A stretch of DNA of 64,000 bases. It comes from a virus. Positions 15,943 to 24,376 of this stretch are shown here, piece after piece; the stretch's first letter is position 1, and each line of letters starts with the position of its first letter. Location: IMG/VR virus record IMGVR_UViG_3300043436_004687, positions 259,099 through 323,098 of that record; one strand, 5' to 3'. The notes beneath the pieces are model-generated. The model saw only the letters and a program-made list of their open reading frames with translations. It made no database searches and was not told the DNA's origin. Made by a program: the position numbers and the translations under genes.

Positions 15943-17239
15943 CTTGATTATCTTCGATATTAGTAATCTCTTGCTCTTGTTCTTCAGATTCCATCAATAA
16001 GAATTTTTTAGATTTTAATTTATATGCTTCATATTGTTCCAACCTATCGATTCTTAAAATAATCCCTTCTTCTGGAACTTTATTTTTACACATATAACAA
16101 TTTTTCTCATTATAATCTTCTTCCAACTTAGATAAGAAATTCTCTCTCCAATGATTATTCAAATCTAAATGTGGGTACAAATCTTTAGCGTAACCATAAT
16201 ACATAAGGGTGTCTTTAAATAATAAACCCACTTTTTCACAAAATTCTTCAATTTGTTTTGTAGATAGGAAAATAACTTTACCATCTTCATTCACAACTGA
16301 TATTTTGTAAACGTAAAATTTGTGTTCTCCTGGTGAACAACCATAATCAAATTTTCCTTGTATAGGGCTTCCAGATGGTGTAAACCCAAGTATTTCACCA
16401 TATAATGTAAAACCTTTAGGGATTAAATGCCCAACCTCTTTAGCCACTACACCCCAAACATCCTCACCGTAAAAACCCTCGCCTTGAGTTGGATTTAAAT
16501 AACCATTTTTAATTACTTTTCTTGATGAATATACAATATCGAATTTAGTTTCATCTAATTTAACTTTAAATTTCTTCAATATTTTTTCAAACCAAGTTAA
16601 TTCTCTTTTAACTTTAACATTTCCAATAACAATTGAGGTTCCATGTTTTTTATAAGAAATTTCAATTAAATCATTTGGATTTAATTTGTGGATTTCCTTT
16701 CTTAAATTTGAAGTATCGTTATGTAAATAGAATTGATTATCAACTAATCTACTAATTTTAACTGATTGTTGCCCCTTATTTTTAGAACTAGATTCTTTAA
16801 TAGGTACAATATACTTTTCACAAATACTAATATTATCAATATCCGTAAATTGATCCCCCACTTTTAAAGAAGTAACATTAGTTACCAATGAAAATAAACT
16901 ATCTAAAGGCATTAGCATACCATTAGATATAACACCTCTTAATTTTAAAGCTTTTACACGCTTTTGTCTAAATGAAATAAAACCTTTTTTCTCAACATCT
17001 AAATTTTCTTCTGGTTTATCATATAAATTATTATTTTTACAATAATCGGCTGATAATTTAGTTCCAGCAACAAAATATAACATAATAGAACCCACTTCAG
17101 TAGTTTTTGGTACTACAACATTATTCCCATCGACCACAACCCTACAAATTGCATCAGCGTTTTCAATATCAAATTTTTCTTTAATTTCAACTACTGAACA
17201 AGCATAGTTAGTTGATGATTCTTTAATAGTTAATTTCAT
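15929..17239 (-). CDS. ATP-dependent RNA ligase
   Basis: 436 aa. The N-terminal OB-like region (RQKRVKALKLRGVISNGMLMPL, residues 91-112) is typical of phage RNA ligases with an added domain. The nucleotidyltransferase core has motif I KKHGTS with K197 as the likely lysine to be adenylylated. A YSSRKV block, motif III LYGEILGF, motif IV EGIILRIDR and motif V AYKLKSKKF follow. It seals RNA ends; in phages this counters tRNA cleavage by the host. It is the first gene after its promoter. The cREC-like protein at 7492 may prepare ends for it. Confidence 0.9.
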   Translation of the reverse strand: MKLTIKESSTNYACSVVEIKEKFDIENADAICRVVVDGNNVVVPKTTEVGSIMLYFVAGTKLSADYCKNNNLYDKPEENLDVEKKGFISFRQKRVKALKLRGVISNGMLMPLDSLFSLVTNVTSLKVGDQFTDIDNISICEKYIVPIKESSSKNKGQQSVKISRLVDNQFYLHNDTSNLRKEIHKLNPNDLIEISYKKHGTSIVIGNVKVKRELTWFEKILKKFKVKLDETKFDIVYSSRKVIKNGYLNPTQGEGFYGEDVWGVVAKEVGHLIPKGFTLYGEILGFTPSGSPIQGKFDYGCSPGEHKFYVYKISVVNEDGKVIFLSTKQIEEFCEKVGLLFKDTLMYYGYAKDLYPHLDLNNHWRENFLSKLEEDYNEKNCYMCKNKVPEEGIILRIDRLEQYEAYKLKSKKFLLMESEEQEQEITNIEDNQDENN

Positions 17240-17266
17240 AATAGTATTTTTTATTAATTAAGATTA

Positions 17267-17298
17267 CAAAGATAGAAATAATAAATTAAATAAACAAA
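17267..17298 (-). promoter_or_regulatory. Bacteroidota-type promoter
   Basis: Minus strand -7 TATCTTTG (17267-17274), -33 TTTG (17295-17298), spacer 20. It drives the RNA ligase operon. Confidence 0.85.
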
Positions 17299-17709
17299 TT
17301 ATTTTTTCTTTTTATTTAAACTTTTTCTTTGTACGTTTTTCATTGCGTCAGCAACTTCTTTATTTTGTTTAATTAAATCTGCGATTAAACCGTCAAATTT
17401 AACAAGGGTGGGTGTATCTAATGTTGATATGGCATTCATGCTTCTAAGGTCATTTAAATCTATTAAAATACCCGATTTTGGTTCTTCTTCCTTATGAACA
17501 ATACTAATTGATGGTTCTTCTTTAATAATTTCCTCATAACCACTTAATTGGTTATACAATTCTTTAATATTTATTGAAACTTCACCAGATTTCATACCTT
17601 TTAATTTAAATTTAATAGATTGGTCTTCTGAAAGTGTGACAATTATTTCTCTACCATCAATAATTTCAGAACTTTCTCTAATTAAATCTTTATCTAATTT
17701 AGTGGCCAT
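17299..17709 (-). CDS. Hypothetical protein (136 aa)
   Basis: N-terminal beta region (GREIIVTLSEDQSIKFKLKG, MKSGEVSINIKELYNQL), an acidic linker and a helical lysine-rich tail (NKKKK). The domain with SIKFKLKGMKSG recurs in Bacteroidota phages. Function unknown. Confidence 0.78.
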   Translation of the reverse strand: MATKLDKDLIRESSEIIDGREIIVTLSEDQSIKFKLKGMKSGEVSINIKELYNQLSGYEEIIKEEPSISIVHKEEEPKSGILIDLNDLRSMNAISTLDTPTLVKFDGLIADLIKQNKEVADAMKNVQRKSLNKKKK

Positions 17710-17714
17710 ATTTA

Positions 17715-18158
17715 TTATTTTGAGTTTTTGCTAATAAAATCATTATAATTTTTTTTATACATTTTTCTATAAAAGTTTTGTGGACCATAATCACAATATG
17801 TTCCACGAGTTCTTTTTAATATTTTAAATTCGCAAGGAACATTTTCTATGATATAATAATATATTTTATCGTTTTCTTTTGTTTTGGGAATACAATAAAT
17901 CCTATCTAATGAATTAGCAACGCAAATCTTAATACCCGTTATTTCATGTAACTCTTCCATAGAAGAATCCATCGGCCCAAGCATATATTCTATTTCAAAA
18001 TGTTCATCATATCCCTTATTTATTGAAAATTTTAACAAATTTTTATAAAATTCTAAATATTCCCCATAATCACCCCACATTAATTTAGCATTGTTTTTTG
18101 AAATCTTTTTATAAGGGGTTATTTTAATAAATCGATGTGTTTTGCTAGTTATCATCAT
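17715..18158 (-). CDS. Hypothetical protein (147 aa)
   Basis: Alpha/beta protein rich in tyrosine. No family recognised. It lies 6 nt downstream of the AAA+ gene and is probably co-expressed with it. Confidence 0.75.
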   Translation of the reverse strand: MMITSKTHRFIKITPYKKISKNNAKLMWGDYGEYLEFYKNLLKFSINKGYDEHFEIEYMLGPMDSSMEELHEITGIKICVANSLDRIYCIPKTKENDKIYYYIIENVPCEFKILKRTRGTYCDYGPQNFYRKMYKKNYNDFISKNSK

Positions 18159-18164
18159 ATTATT

Positions 18165-19115
18165 CTAATTTTTAAATCCAACTCTACTTGGGGTTTCATT
18201 ATTAGGTTCAATGTCCATTACTTTATCCAAAACCCATTGCTTCAATTCATCAATAGTCCAACCTTTCATCTTAGATATTTCACTAGAAAAATCATATTTC
18301 ATATCTACTTTTTCTAAACTTTGATTTAAAAATCGAGTTATTAAGTTTTCATCTTCAAGACCCTTAACTTCAATAGAATATTTTACTCTACTAGGTCTTT
18401 CTTTAATAGTTTTTGGTATTTTGTTAATATAATTTGTGGTCATGAAAAACAAAGAATTGTCTATGGAATCAGTACCATCTAATATTCTTTTAAATTCGGT
18501 CTCATATGAATTTCTACTTTGGTTAAAAAATTCATCATATTCATCTAAAAATATAATTATTGGGTTTTTTTGAATTTTTCTAATGCTTACTATTAAACTC
18601 CACCAAACCATAACATTATTTGTTGCAGTAATATTAAAAACAATTGCATTTTTATTTTTAACTGCTTCATTAAAATATTTTTTAAACATGGATGTTTTAC
18701 CAGTTCCTTGTTTGCCATATAATATAATCCCTAATTTATGGTTGTAACCTAATTTTTTAACTTTGATCCTTATTTCTTTAGTAAAGAATTTTTCGTAAAT
18801 ATTTTTGATTTTATCTTCATAATAAAACCCTAAATCATCATTAAATTGTTCTTTATCTAAACAAACACTTAAATCTGGCACATAATCACCATTTAAAACT
18901 TTAACACCTAAATTATAAACTTTGGGTTCTAATTTTTTAGTTGTGTATTTTGTTTCTAATATTGAAAAATCAATACTATCATTTTCAAGGTAATGAAACG
19001 ATTTTATATTAGTTGTGTTAGATTTACTTTTACTTTTACTTCTAACTTTAATTGGTTGGGGTTCTGGCATAACTTCTTCAGTTAAATTTATTTCTTCGTC
19101 TTCGTAATCTTCCAT
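18165..19115 (-). CDS. AAA+ ATPase
   Basis: 316 aa. An acidic and lysine/serine-rich N-terminal extension (about 1-45) precedes the AAA+ core: Walker A GKQGTGKT (134-141), Walker B IIIFLDEYDEFF (187-197), a sensor-1-like MTTNYINKIP and an arginine-finger region ERPSRVKY. The layout resembles protein-remodelling AAA ATPases (BCS1/Vps4/proteasome type) rather than DNA helicases. Partner unknown. Likely hexameric and cytoplasmic. Confidence 0.88.
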   Translation of the reverse strand: MEDYEDEEINLTEEVMPEPQPIKVRSKSKSKSNTTNIKSFHYLENDSIDFSILETKYTTKKLEPKVYNLGVKVLNGDYVPDLSVCLDKEQFNDDLGFYYEDKIKNIYEKFFTKEIRIKVKKLGYNHKLGIILYGKQGTGKTSMFKKYFNEAVKNKNAIVFNITATNNVMVWWSLIVSIRKIQKNPIIIFLDEYDEFFNQSRNSYETEFKRILDGTDSIDNSLFFMTTNYINKIPKTIKERPSRVKYSIEVKGLEDENLITRFLNQSLEKVDMKYDFSSEISKMKGWTIDELKQWVLDKVMDIEPNNETPSRVGFKN

Positions 19116-19129
19116 ATTATTTTTGGGGG

Positions 19130-19462
19130 TTAATTATCAAATTTATTTCCAATTATTTCAATGTTTTTAAAAGAGTATAGTGGTCTATCGCCATTTACAC
19201 TAGCACCAGATAATGGTGACCATTCTACTATATTAAAATCATCTAACCAATCATTGCTGTATATTTCAACATCATTTTTATCTTTTAAACCAACAAATAT
19301 ACAAAGAGTATTTGGATTTACCTCATAAATTACATCAGAACCCTCTAATCTATCATAATATATTATAGCGCCTTTGATAACCCCTAAATGATTTTCTTCA
19401 AAATAATGGCCAAAAACCCATTCATTGTTATCTACTCTTTTTGCTTTAAATTTTAAATTCAT
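19130..19462 (-). CDS. YopX-like protein
   Basis: The 110 aa protein opens LKFKAKRVDNNEWVFGHYFEE and has NPNTLCIFVGLKDKNDVEIYSNDWLDD. This is the plan of YopX-family phage proteins (FRAK...WVYG...TGL.D.NG..IYEGD). Expected to be a small beta protein; the role of the family is not established. Confidence 0.8.
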   Translation of the reverse strand: MNLKFKAKRVDNNEWVFGHYFEENHLGVIKGAIIYYDRLEGSDVIYEVNPNTLCIFVGLKDKNDVEIYSNDWLDDFNIVEWSPLSGASVNGDRPLYSFKNIEIIGNKFDN

Positions 19463-19665
19463 TATTTAAATTTGTATATGTAAATTGTATCTATTTCTTT
19501 TCCGTCCGTAGTTATTCTATAATCTGGCTTTACCAACTCTTTACTTTCGATTGTTGTGTCTGAAACCCATTTATAACCACTGTAAACAATAATTCCTATT
19601 ATCAAAATAATTGATAACATAAATCCTTTAAAAATAATATCTAAACCACTTCCTATTCCACTCAT
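19462..19665 (-). CDS. Single-span membrane protein (67 aa)
   Basis: One hydrophobic segment at about residues 9-30 (GFMLSIILIIGIIVYSGYKW), with a polar C-terminus rich in threonine and lysine. One-base overlap with 19130-19462. Confidence 0.7.
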   Translation of the reverse strand: MSGIGSGLDIIFKGFMLSIILIIGIIVYSGYKWVSDTTIESKELVKPDYRITTDGKEIDTIYIYKFK

Positions 19666-19669
19666 ATAA

Positions 19670-20023
19670 TTATAATTTAATCATTTTATTTAATATTAAT
19701 ATCTTATTAGTTTCAAATTCTTCACTTGAAATTTCCTTTATTTCTAATTCATCTTGTTTCCACTCACCTTTAAAATATTCTTCAATTAAGGCACCTAAAT
19801 AATCTGTAATTTCTTCTTTAAATGAAACTAAATAATCATCATATGAATTCCGAACTTTTGTAATTTTTAAATTGACTTGATCATAAACTTCATTTTCAAT
19901 TATAACTTTATAAAATTCATAAGGTTCTTCATTTTTATAACCATAACTAAAGTAATAAATCCCATCATTTACTTCGATTTCTTCTGTTATAGTCTCAATT
20001 TTTTTTGTTTTAGTTAACTTCAT
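19670..20023 (-). CDS. Hypothetical acidic protein (117 aa)
   Basis: Very acidic with repeated EE/EI segments (KKIETITEEIEVNDG). No motif. Isolated by short gaps from its neighbours. Confidence 0.72.
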   Translation of the reverse strand: MKLTKTKKIETITEEIEVNDGIYYFSYGYKNEEPYEFYKVIIENEVYDQVNLKITKVRNSYDDYLVSFKEEITDYLGALIEEYFKGEWKQDELEIKEISSEEFETNKILILNKMIKL

Positions 20024-20046
20024 ATTATCCCTATTTGATTTAAAAA

Positions 20047-20226
20047 TTAATCTATTTTACCTAAATAATATTCCTCTATGTCTGACATTTGTTTTAAATA
20101 TCTCTTTTCTAGTTGTTTTATGCGACCAACTAAAGAAAACAAATCTTTATCATCTTCTCTTGGTATTTTTAAATCATCTAAATACATGTGAGCACATTCT
20201 AGTTCTTCTTTATAATAATCTTCCAT
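20047..20226 (-). CDS. Hypothetical protein (59 aa)
   Basis: Start placed at MEDYYKEELECAHMYL (20226), just past the upstream stop. Charged helical protein ending EEYYLGKID. Confidence 0.7.
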   Translation of the reverse strand: MEDYYKEELECAHMYLDDLKIPREDDKDLFSLVGRIKQLEKRYLKQMSDIEEYYLGKID

Positions 20227-20230
20227 AATT

Positions 20231-20704
20231 TTAATTTTTAATTTCGGCAAAAATATTGGTGGTATATTTATATGAGTTAGAAATACCCATAATATTCCAT
20301 TTAGGGTTTTCTAAATTCTCCTTATGTGATGGGCTTTGTAACCAAGCATATAATGTGGCTTTTGGTGTTGAAAAATTAAAAGCTACGTTTTCACCCACTG
20401 AATCTGCTTCTAAATTAGAAACTATTCTCTCACTTCTTTCCTCAAAATTATCGTGAGAGGGTTTATTATTTTTTTGCATGTAAGTATTATGTTCTAAACA
20501 TATTTTAGATATGTAGTTAGACAATTTGACTTCTTGAATATTTAAAGATTTGCGATATCTATTAACTTCATCAATAATCCCTAATTCAAAATCAGTGTAA
20601 AAAAAATTTACATAAGTATTTTCTTTTACCTTATTAATTTTCTTTTTCTTAATTAATAGAAAATAAACCAATAAAATTACTATTATTATAATTGCTAATT
20701 CCAT
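20231..20704 (-). CDS. Membrane-anchored CAP/SCP-domain protein
   Basis: 157 aa. An N-terminal anchor (residues 1-17, followed by KKKK) puts the rest outside the cytoplasm. The CAP (SCP/PR1) domain follows: NRYRKSLNIQEVKLSNYIS, the histidine-containing HDNFEERSERI, VGENVAF and AWLQSPSHKENLENPKWNIMGIS. These contain the usual H-E...E-H pocket. CAP proteins bind lipids or peptides or act outside cells; in a phage this may modify the host envelope. The domain call is good and the function is open. Confidence 0.85.
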   Translation of the reverse strand: MELAIIIIVILLVYFLLIKKKKINKVKENTYVNFFYTDFELGIIDEVNRYRKSLNIQEVKLSNYISKICLEHNTYMQKNNKPSHDNFEERSERIVSNLEADSVGENVAFNFSTPKATLYAWLQSPSHKENLENPKWNIMGISNSYKYTTNIFAEIKN

Positions 20705-20718
20705 ATTTTTTAATTTTA

Positions 20719-20780
20719 TTTACCATTATAATGATAAAATTTGTTAATATTTAATTGTTTTAACCATTATAATGGTTAAA
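20719..20780. promoter_or_regulatory. Paired palindromic operator-like sites
   Basis: A perfect 22-bp palindrome (20759-20780, half-site TTTAACCATTA) overlaps the stop of 20776-21048. A degenerate copy (20719-20738, with the same ACCATTATAATG core) lies 40 bp away, upstream of the CAP gene. Two spaced copies suit a dimeric repressor. The AT-rich hairpin could alternatively act in termination, but no T-run follows. Confidence 0.55.
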
Positions 20781-21048
20781 CCCTAATTTCTGTTGTAATG
20801 TAAGCATCTTTTATTTGATAACCCTCCCAATCAATTATTTCATTGATTTTATTAGTTTCTTCTTCTGAAATTTCAGAAACATATTGATATCCATCCCATT
20901 TTTTATCCCTATTAAATATTTTATTTAAGAATTCTCTGTCAATGATAGCATTTTCTTTATTATCATAAAATCTAGAGATAATGGTATTTCCATTATCGGC
21001 CCTACCCGTATTATATTTGTAAATTGGTATGTTTAATGAATAACTCAT
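20776..21048 (-). CDS. Hypothetical protein (90 aa)
   Basis: Soluble, mixed alpha/beta. No known motif. Its stop lies in a palindrome that separates it from the CAP gene. Confidence 0.72.
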   Translation of the reverse strand: MSYSLNIPIYKYNTGRADNGNTIISRFYDNKENAIIDREFLNKIFNRDKKWDGYQYVSEISEEETNKINEIIDWEGYQIKDAYITTEIRV

Positions 21049-21058
21049 ATCCTTTAAT

Positions 21059-21310
21059 TTAATTTTTTTCTACCCAAGCGGCAGCTGTTGAAGTTCCTTT
21101 CTCTACTATAGTCAAACCTTTATCTATTTGAACATAACAACCAGGATTAGCTTCAACCATTTCATCAAATTTCTTATCCGAAACTTTTAAAACTATAATA
21201 TCACAATCAATAGGGGTAACACCTAAATTTTTAACACTATGGGCTATTTGGCTTGCGACCTTCCCTTCTGGCATTTTCAAATTCTTCTTATATATTGCTT
21301 TTATTCTCAT
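21059..21310 (-). CDS. Pth2-family peptidyl-tRNA hydrolase-like protein
   Basis: 83 aa. KKNLKMPEGKVASQIAHSV matches the N-terminal Pth2 signature (NLKM..GK.AAQ..HA), and GCYVQIDKGLTIVEKGTSTAAAW matches its C-terminal half (D.G.T.I..GS.T..A). It is shorter than archaeal and eukaryotic Pth2 (about 115 aa), having lost much of the central helix region. Pth2 releases peptides from peptidyl-tRNA. Whether this short form is catalytic is unclear. ATGA overlap with the gene upstream. Confidence 0.75.
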   Translation of the reverse strand: MRIKAIYKKNLKMPEGKVASQIAHSVKNLGVTPIDCDIIVLKVSDKKFDEMVEANPGCYVQIDKGLTIVEKGTSTAAAWVEKN

Positions 21311-21534
21311 TGTTTTAATGATTTTATGAATTTTTCAATTTCATCGTCTGATTTAGTTCCAATTATATTCCCATACATTGTATGATACTTATTAAAATCA
21401 ATCGCTTTTCTAATATCTTCTTCAGTGTAGAATATTTTTTTCTCGGTTTTAATTTTGGTGGGTTCTTCGTTGTAATTATAAGTGCAACTACATTGAACTA
21501 TCCACATTCCACAATCTTCACAAACAGTACTCAT
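21307..21534 (-). CDS. Hypothetical protein with CxxC-CxC cluster (75 aa)
   Basis: The N-terminus CEDCGMWIVQCSC has four closely spaced cysteines that could bind zinc. The rest is charged. Coupled to the Pth2-like gene (ATGA) and to 21534-21875. Confidence 0.72.
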   Translation of the reverse strand: MSTVCEDCGMWIVQCSCTYNYNEEPTKIKTEKKIFYTEEDIRKAIDFNKYHTMYGNIIGTKSDDEIEKFIKSLKQ

Positions 21535-21875
21535 TATAATAACATTTCATGGTTAGATAAAACTAATATAGTAAATGACCAATTTCCACCCCCTAAGATA
21601 TCCACCTCACAACTACTTAAACCCTTTTCATTTAATTGTTTAATGTAAGAATCAATCCCTTTTTCTAAATCACCTTTATGCCATTCTTTACAAGAATCTA
21701 TCTCCAGCTCATTTAAAAAATCTATTAAGTTTTCTTTTGCGGTTTCATCGTTAAATTCTAAATTTATTTTGTAATCGTAATTACGTTTAATTTTAAATCT
21801 ACTTGCATTAATAAATTTTGGAAATCCTAATTTAAAATCTCCATCAGTCTCTACTTTAATTTTTACTTTTATCAT
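21534..21875 (-). CDS. Hypothetical protein (113 aa)
   Basis: Beta-rich start (IKVKIKVETDGDFKLGFPKF), helical middle, and GGGNWSFTILVLSNHEMLL at the end. No family recognised. Confidence 0.75.
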   Translation of the reverse strand: MIKVKIKVETDGDFKLGFPKFINASRFKIKRNYDYKINLEFNDETAKENLIDFLNELEIDSCKEWHKGDLEKGIDSYIKQLNEKGLSSCEVDILGGGNWSFTILVLSNHEMLL

Positions 21876-22117
21876 GATTTTAAATCTTCCTTTATAATTT
21901 TAATACAATTTTTTATATCATAACTCATAGCTTGTATTTTTAAATCACCCGTTTTCTCATTATAAATTCCAATAGTGTAACCATCGTTTATCCCTTGACA
22001 AATACTTATGGGGTGATTTAAATCAGCTGAAATTTTATTGAATAATTTTTCAAATTGTTTATAATCATCGTCAGTTATTTTTTCTGTTTTTTTGCTAAAA
22101 AATCTTTTTAAATTCAT
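21872..22117 (-). CDS. Hypothetical protein (81 aa)
   Basis: Lysine-rich N-terminus (NLKRFFSKKTEK) then an alpha/beta core with GYTIGIYNEKTGDLKIQAM. ATGA overlaps on both sides. Confidence 0.72.
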   Translation of the reverse strand: MNLKRFFSKKTEKITDDDYKQFEKLFNKISADLNHPISICQGINDGYTIGIYNEKTGDLKIQAMSYDIKNCIKIIKEDLKS

Positions 22118-22377
22118 AATTTATTTATTTTTATAGTTTTCCACTCATATTGCCAAAGACTCCAATATTCTTGATAGGTCCAACCATCATCAAACCATTT
22201 ATACCTAGTCTTTATTTTACGTTGTTTTAACTTTACCTTACCATAAATTTCATTTGTAAAGTGAAATTTACCACCAAAGAAAGTTATGTATAATATACTA
22301 AAACTAATTACTTCTCTATATTTATCCAATCTAATTTCTTGGAAATCGCTAACAAATGAATTAAATGGTGCTCTCAT
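22114..22377 (-). CDS. Hypothetical protein (87 aa)
   Basis: Basic and tryptophan-rich C-terminal half (KTRYKWFDDGWTYQEYWSLW). No known motif. Confidence 0.72.
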   Translation of the reverse strand: MRAPFNSFVSDFQEIRLDKYREVISFSILYITFFGGKFHFTNEIYGKVKLKQRKIKTRYKWFDDGWTYQEYWSLWQYEWKTIKINKL

Positions 22378-22379
22378 AA

Positions 22380-22718
22380 TTAATAAATTTCTTGAATTAA
22401 ACGATCAATATTTAAAGGACAATTCCCTAAATGTTCTTTACCCACGAAAACGCCATTAAAATAATATGGGGTTTCTTTTTTTAAATCTTTATCGTATTTA
22501 TACTTGATTTCTTTTATTGTGAATTTTTGATTGGTTACCCATTTTGTTTGATAAGTTTTATTTATTTGAAAAGGTTTGTACCTAATTTCTTTCTTTTCTT
22601 TACCTAAATGCTTCTCAACAATATTCATTAATTGTTGTGGTTGTAACTTAAAATCACCATGTTTATTTTTAGGAATTGCGATACATTGATTCCATATATC
22701 TCTTACTAATGCTTTCAT
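22380..22718 (-). CDS. Hypothetical basic protein (112 aa)
   Basis: Basic, with KHGDFKLQPQQLMNIVEKHLGKEKKE. No motif recognised. Lies 2 nt from the gene downstream and 4 nt from the gene upstream. Confidence 0.73.
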   Translation of the reverse strand: MKALVRDIWNQCIAIPKNKHGDFKLQPQQLMNIVEKHLGKEKKEIRYKPFQINKTYQTKWVTNQKFTIKEIKYKYDKDLKKETPYYFNGVFVGKEHLGNCPLNIDRLIQEIY

Positions 22719-22722
22719 AAAT

Positions 22723-23250
22723 TTATTTATAAATAGGTTTAAAAAATTCTGGATTAGATAAGCAATTTAATATACTATAACCAACTGTTTCGTTTAAACT
22801 AATCCCACCATCTCCAGATAATTCAATTATTTTACCTTTTCTACTAAAAGGTAAATTATTTACTATTTCAAAAGCAATTATTTCTTTCCCAGGATACCAA
22901 GGATGTGGATAATAATTATCTAAGGTTTTACCCCACCATTTTCTTGTTCCACCATGTTCCATTCTTAAAAATTCATCCTCTAAGTCATCATCATTAAAAT
23001 ATTCTACTAATTCGTAAAATTCAACTTCGGTTATCTGAACACCTTTTAAGTAATGCTTACACCCATCCTCAACAAATTCAAACAATTGAACCTCATTATT
23101 ATGGTTTAAAATAAAACCACTAGTACCACCATAAGAATTTAATTGTAATGGAGTGTCTGAATTTATTTCATAAAAAGATTTCCCACCAAATTTTATATAT
23201 CCTAAACCAACATCTTTATAACGCTCACTAAGTTCTTTTAAATTTAACAT
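22723..23250 (-). CDS. Hypothetical protein (175 aa)
   Basis: Acidic centre (FNDDDLEDEFLRMEHGG), then an aromatic segment (RKWWGKTLDNYYPHPWYPG). Mixed alpha/beta. No family recognised. Confidence 0.76.
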   Translation of the reverse strand: MLNLKELSERYKDVGLGYIKFGGKSFYEINSDTPLQLNSYGGTSGFILNHNNEVQLFEFVEDGCKHYLKGVQITEVEFYELVEYFNDDDLEDEFLRMEHGGTRKWWGKTLDNYYPHPWYPGKEIIAFEIVNNLPFSRKGKIIELSGDGGISLNETVGYSILNCLSNPEFFKPIYK

Positions 23251-23252
23251 AT

Positions 23253-23549
23253 TTATTTATTTAATATATTATTCCTTACTAATTTATATAAGTTATGTTC
23301 TTTTCTCAAATGTTTATAAGTCCAATTATTTTCACCTAATTTCAAGTCATATATTATTCCTTTATGTTCAATTTCAATTGAATTAAACCCCTGATCAAAT
23401 AAATCAAAACTTATAAAATCTAAATTGGTTGTTGCAATCAAATCATAACCCATTTCAATTGCAATAGAAGTTTCATTATAATAATGATAAGGTGTTGGAT
23501 AATATTTTGATCGTTCTGTTAAAAATACTATTTTTCTAGGTGAATTCAT
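23253..23549 (-). CDS. Hypothetical protein (98 aa)
   Basis: Begins RKIVFLTERSKYYPTPYHYYNE. Compact alpha/beta protein in the same transcript as its neighbours. Function unknown. Confidence 0.73.
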   Translation of the reverse strand: MNSPRKIVFLTERSKYYPTPYHYYNETSIAIEMGYDLIATTNLDFISFDLFDQGFNSIEIEHKGIIYDLKLGENNWTYKHLRKEHNLYKLVRNNILNK

Positions 23550-23553
23550 ATTT

Positions 23554-23997
23554 TTATTTAATTATTTCTTTTAATTCAGTGGATATTCTGCTATATTTAT
23601 CTAAATACTCTTGATATTCTTCTTTACTGATTTTAAGCATTCCTCTTAAATCTTTTGTTGAAAAAGAATTTTCACATCTATTAGTATCAAACTCAACATC
23701 AAATAAATGCCTATTTGAAAATGAAGTTTTCCTTCCTTCAAAATAATAAACAAGATTCCATTCAGTTGTTCTTTCATGTCTTATTAATTCCCTTAATTCA
23801 AAAACTTCTAATTCTTTTCCGAATAATGAATTTTTATCTAAACGCTTTAAATAAGTATTTTCAAACTCATTTTTAATGGTGTTTATTTCTTCTGTTTCTC
23901 TTTCTTTTTTAAGAATTTCATCTTGTTCAATTGCTTTCTTTAATTGTGCAATTGTTAAATTATCGCCATATTTTGATAAGTCTATGCATGTTTTCAT
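23554..23997 (-). CDS. Hypothetical protein (147 aa)
   Basis: A helical charged N-terminal half is followed by TTEWNLVYYFEGRKTSFSNRH and a C-terminal helix. No motif. Confidence 0.75.
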   Translation of the reverse strand: MKTCIDLSKYGDNLTIAQLKKAIEQDEILKKERETEEINTIKNEFENTYLKRLDKNSLFGKELEVFELRELIRHERTTEWNLVYYFEGRKTSFSNRHLFDVEFDTNRCENSFSTKDLRGMLKISKEEYQEYLDKYSRISTELKEIIK

Positions 23998-24001
23998 TAT
24001 A

Positions 24002-24376
24002 TTATTTTTTTAAATAACCATTTGTTTTAGCAAATCTTTCAACTATTACTTCTTCATCCTTTAATCTTTCAACATATGGTGGATTATGTACACCATTCAC
24101 CATACCATCACTAAACAATCTTATTGGATTTAATGTTTGCCAATGATTAAAAAAGCTTTCGTATTTTTCTTGTTCAGAAATTCTATCATTTTCTACATCA
24201 ACAAATAATTTATGTTTATATGGTTTATGTTGAACATAAAATTTATAATAAGTGTTATTATTAACCCAACTTATATCATTTTCAAACCAAACTCTAACTC
24301 TATAAGTACCTTCTTTACCTTTATTAATTTCGGTGAAAGTATCTTTGGTGCCAGTACAATATATTTTATTTTTCAT
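24002..24376 (-). CDS. Hypothetical protein (124 aa)
   Basis: Start chosen at MKNKIYCTGTKDTF (24376), overlapping the upstream TGA. Beta-rich, aromatic protein (YRVRVWFENDISWVNN). Function unknown. Confidence 0.73.
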   Translation of the reverse strand: MKNKIYCTGTKDTFTEINKGKEGTYRVRVWFENDISWVNNNTYYKFYVQHKPYKHKLFVDVENDRISEQEKYESFFNHWQTLNPIRLFSDGMVNGVHNPPYVERLKDEEVIVERFAKTNGYLKK

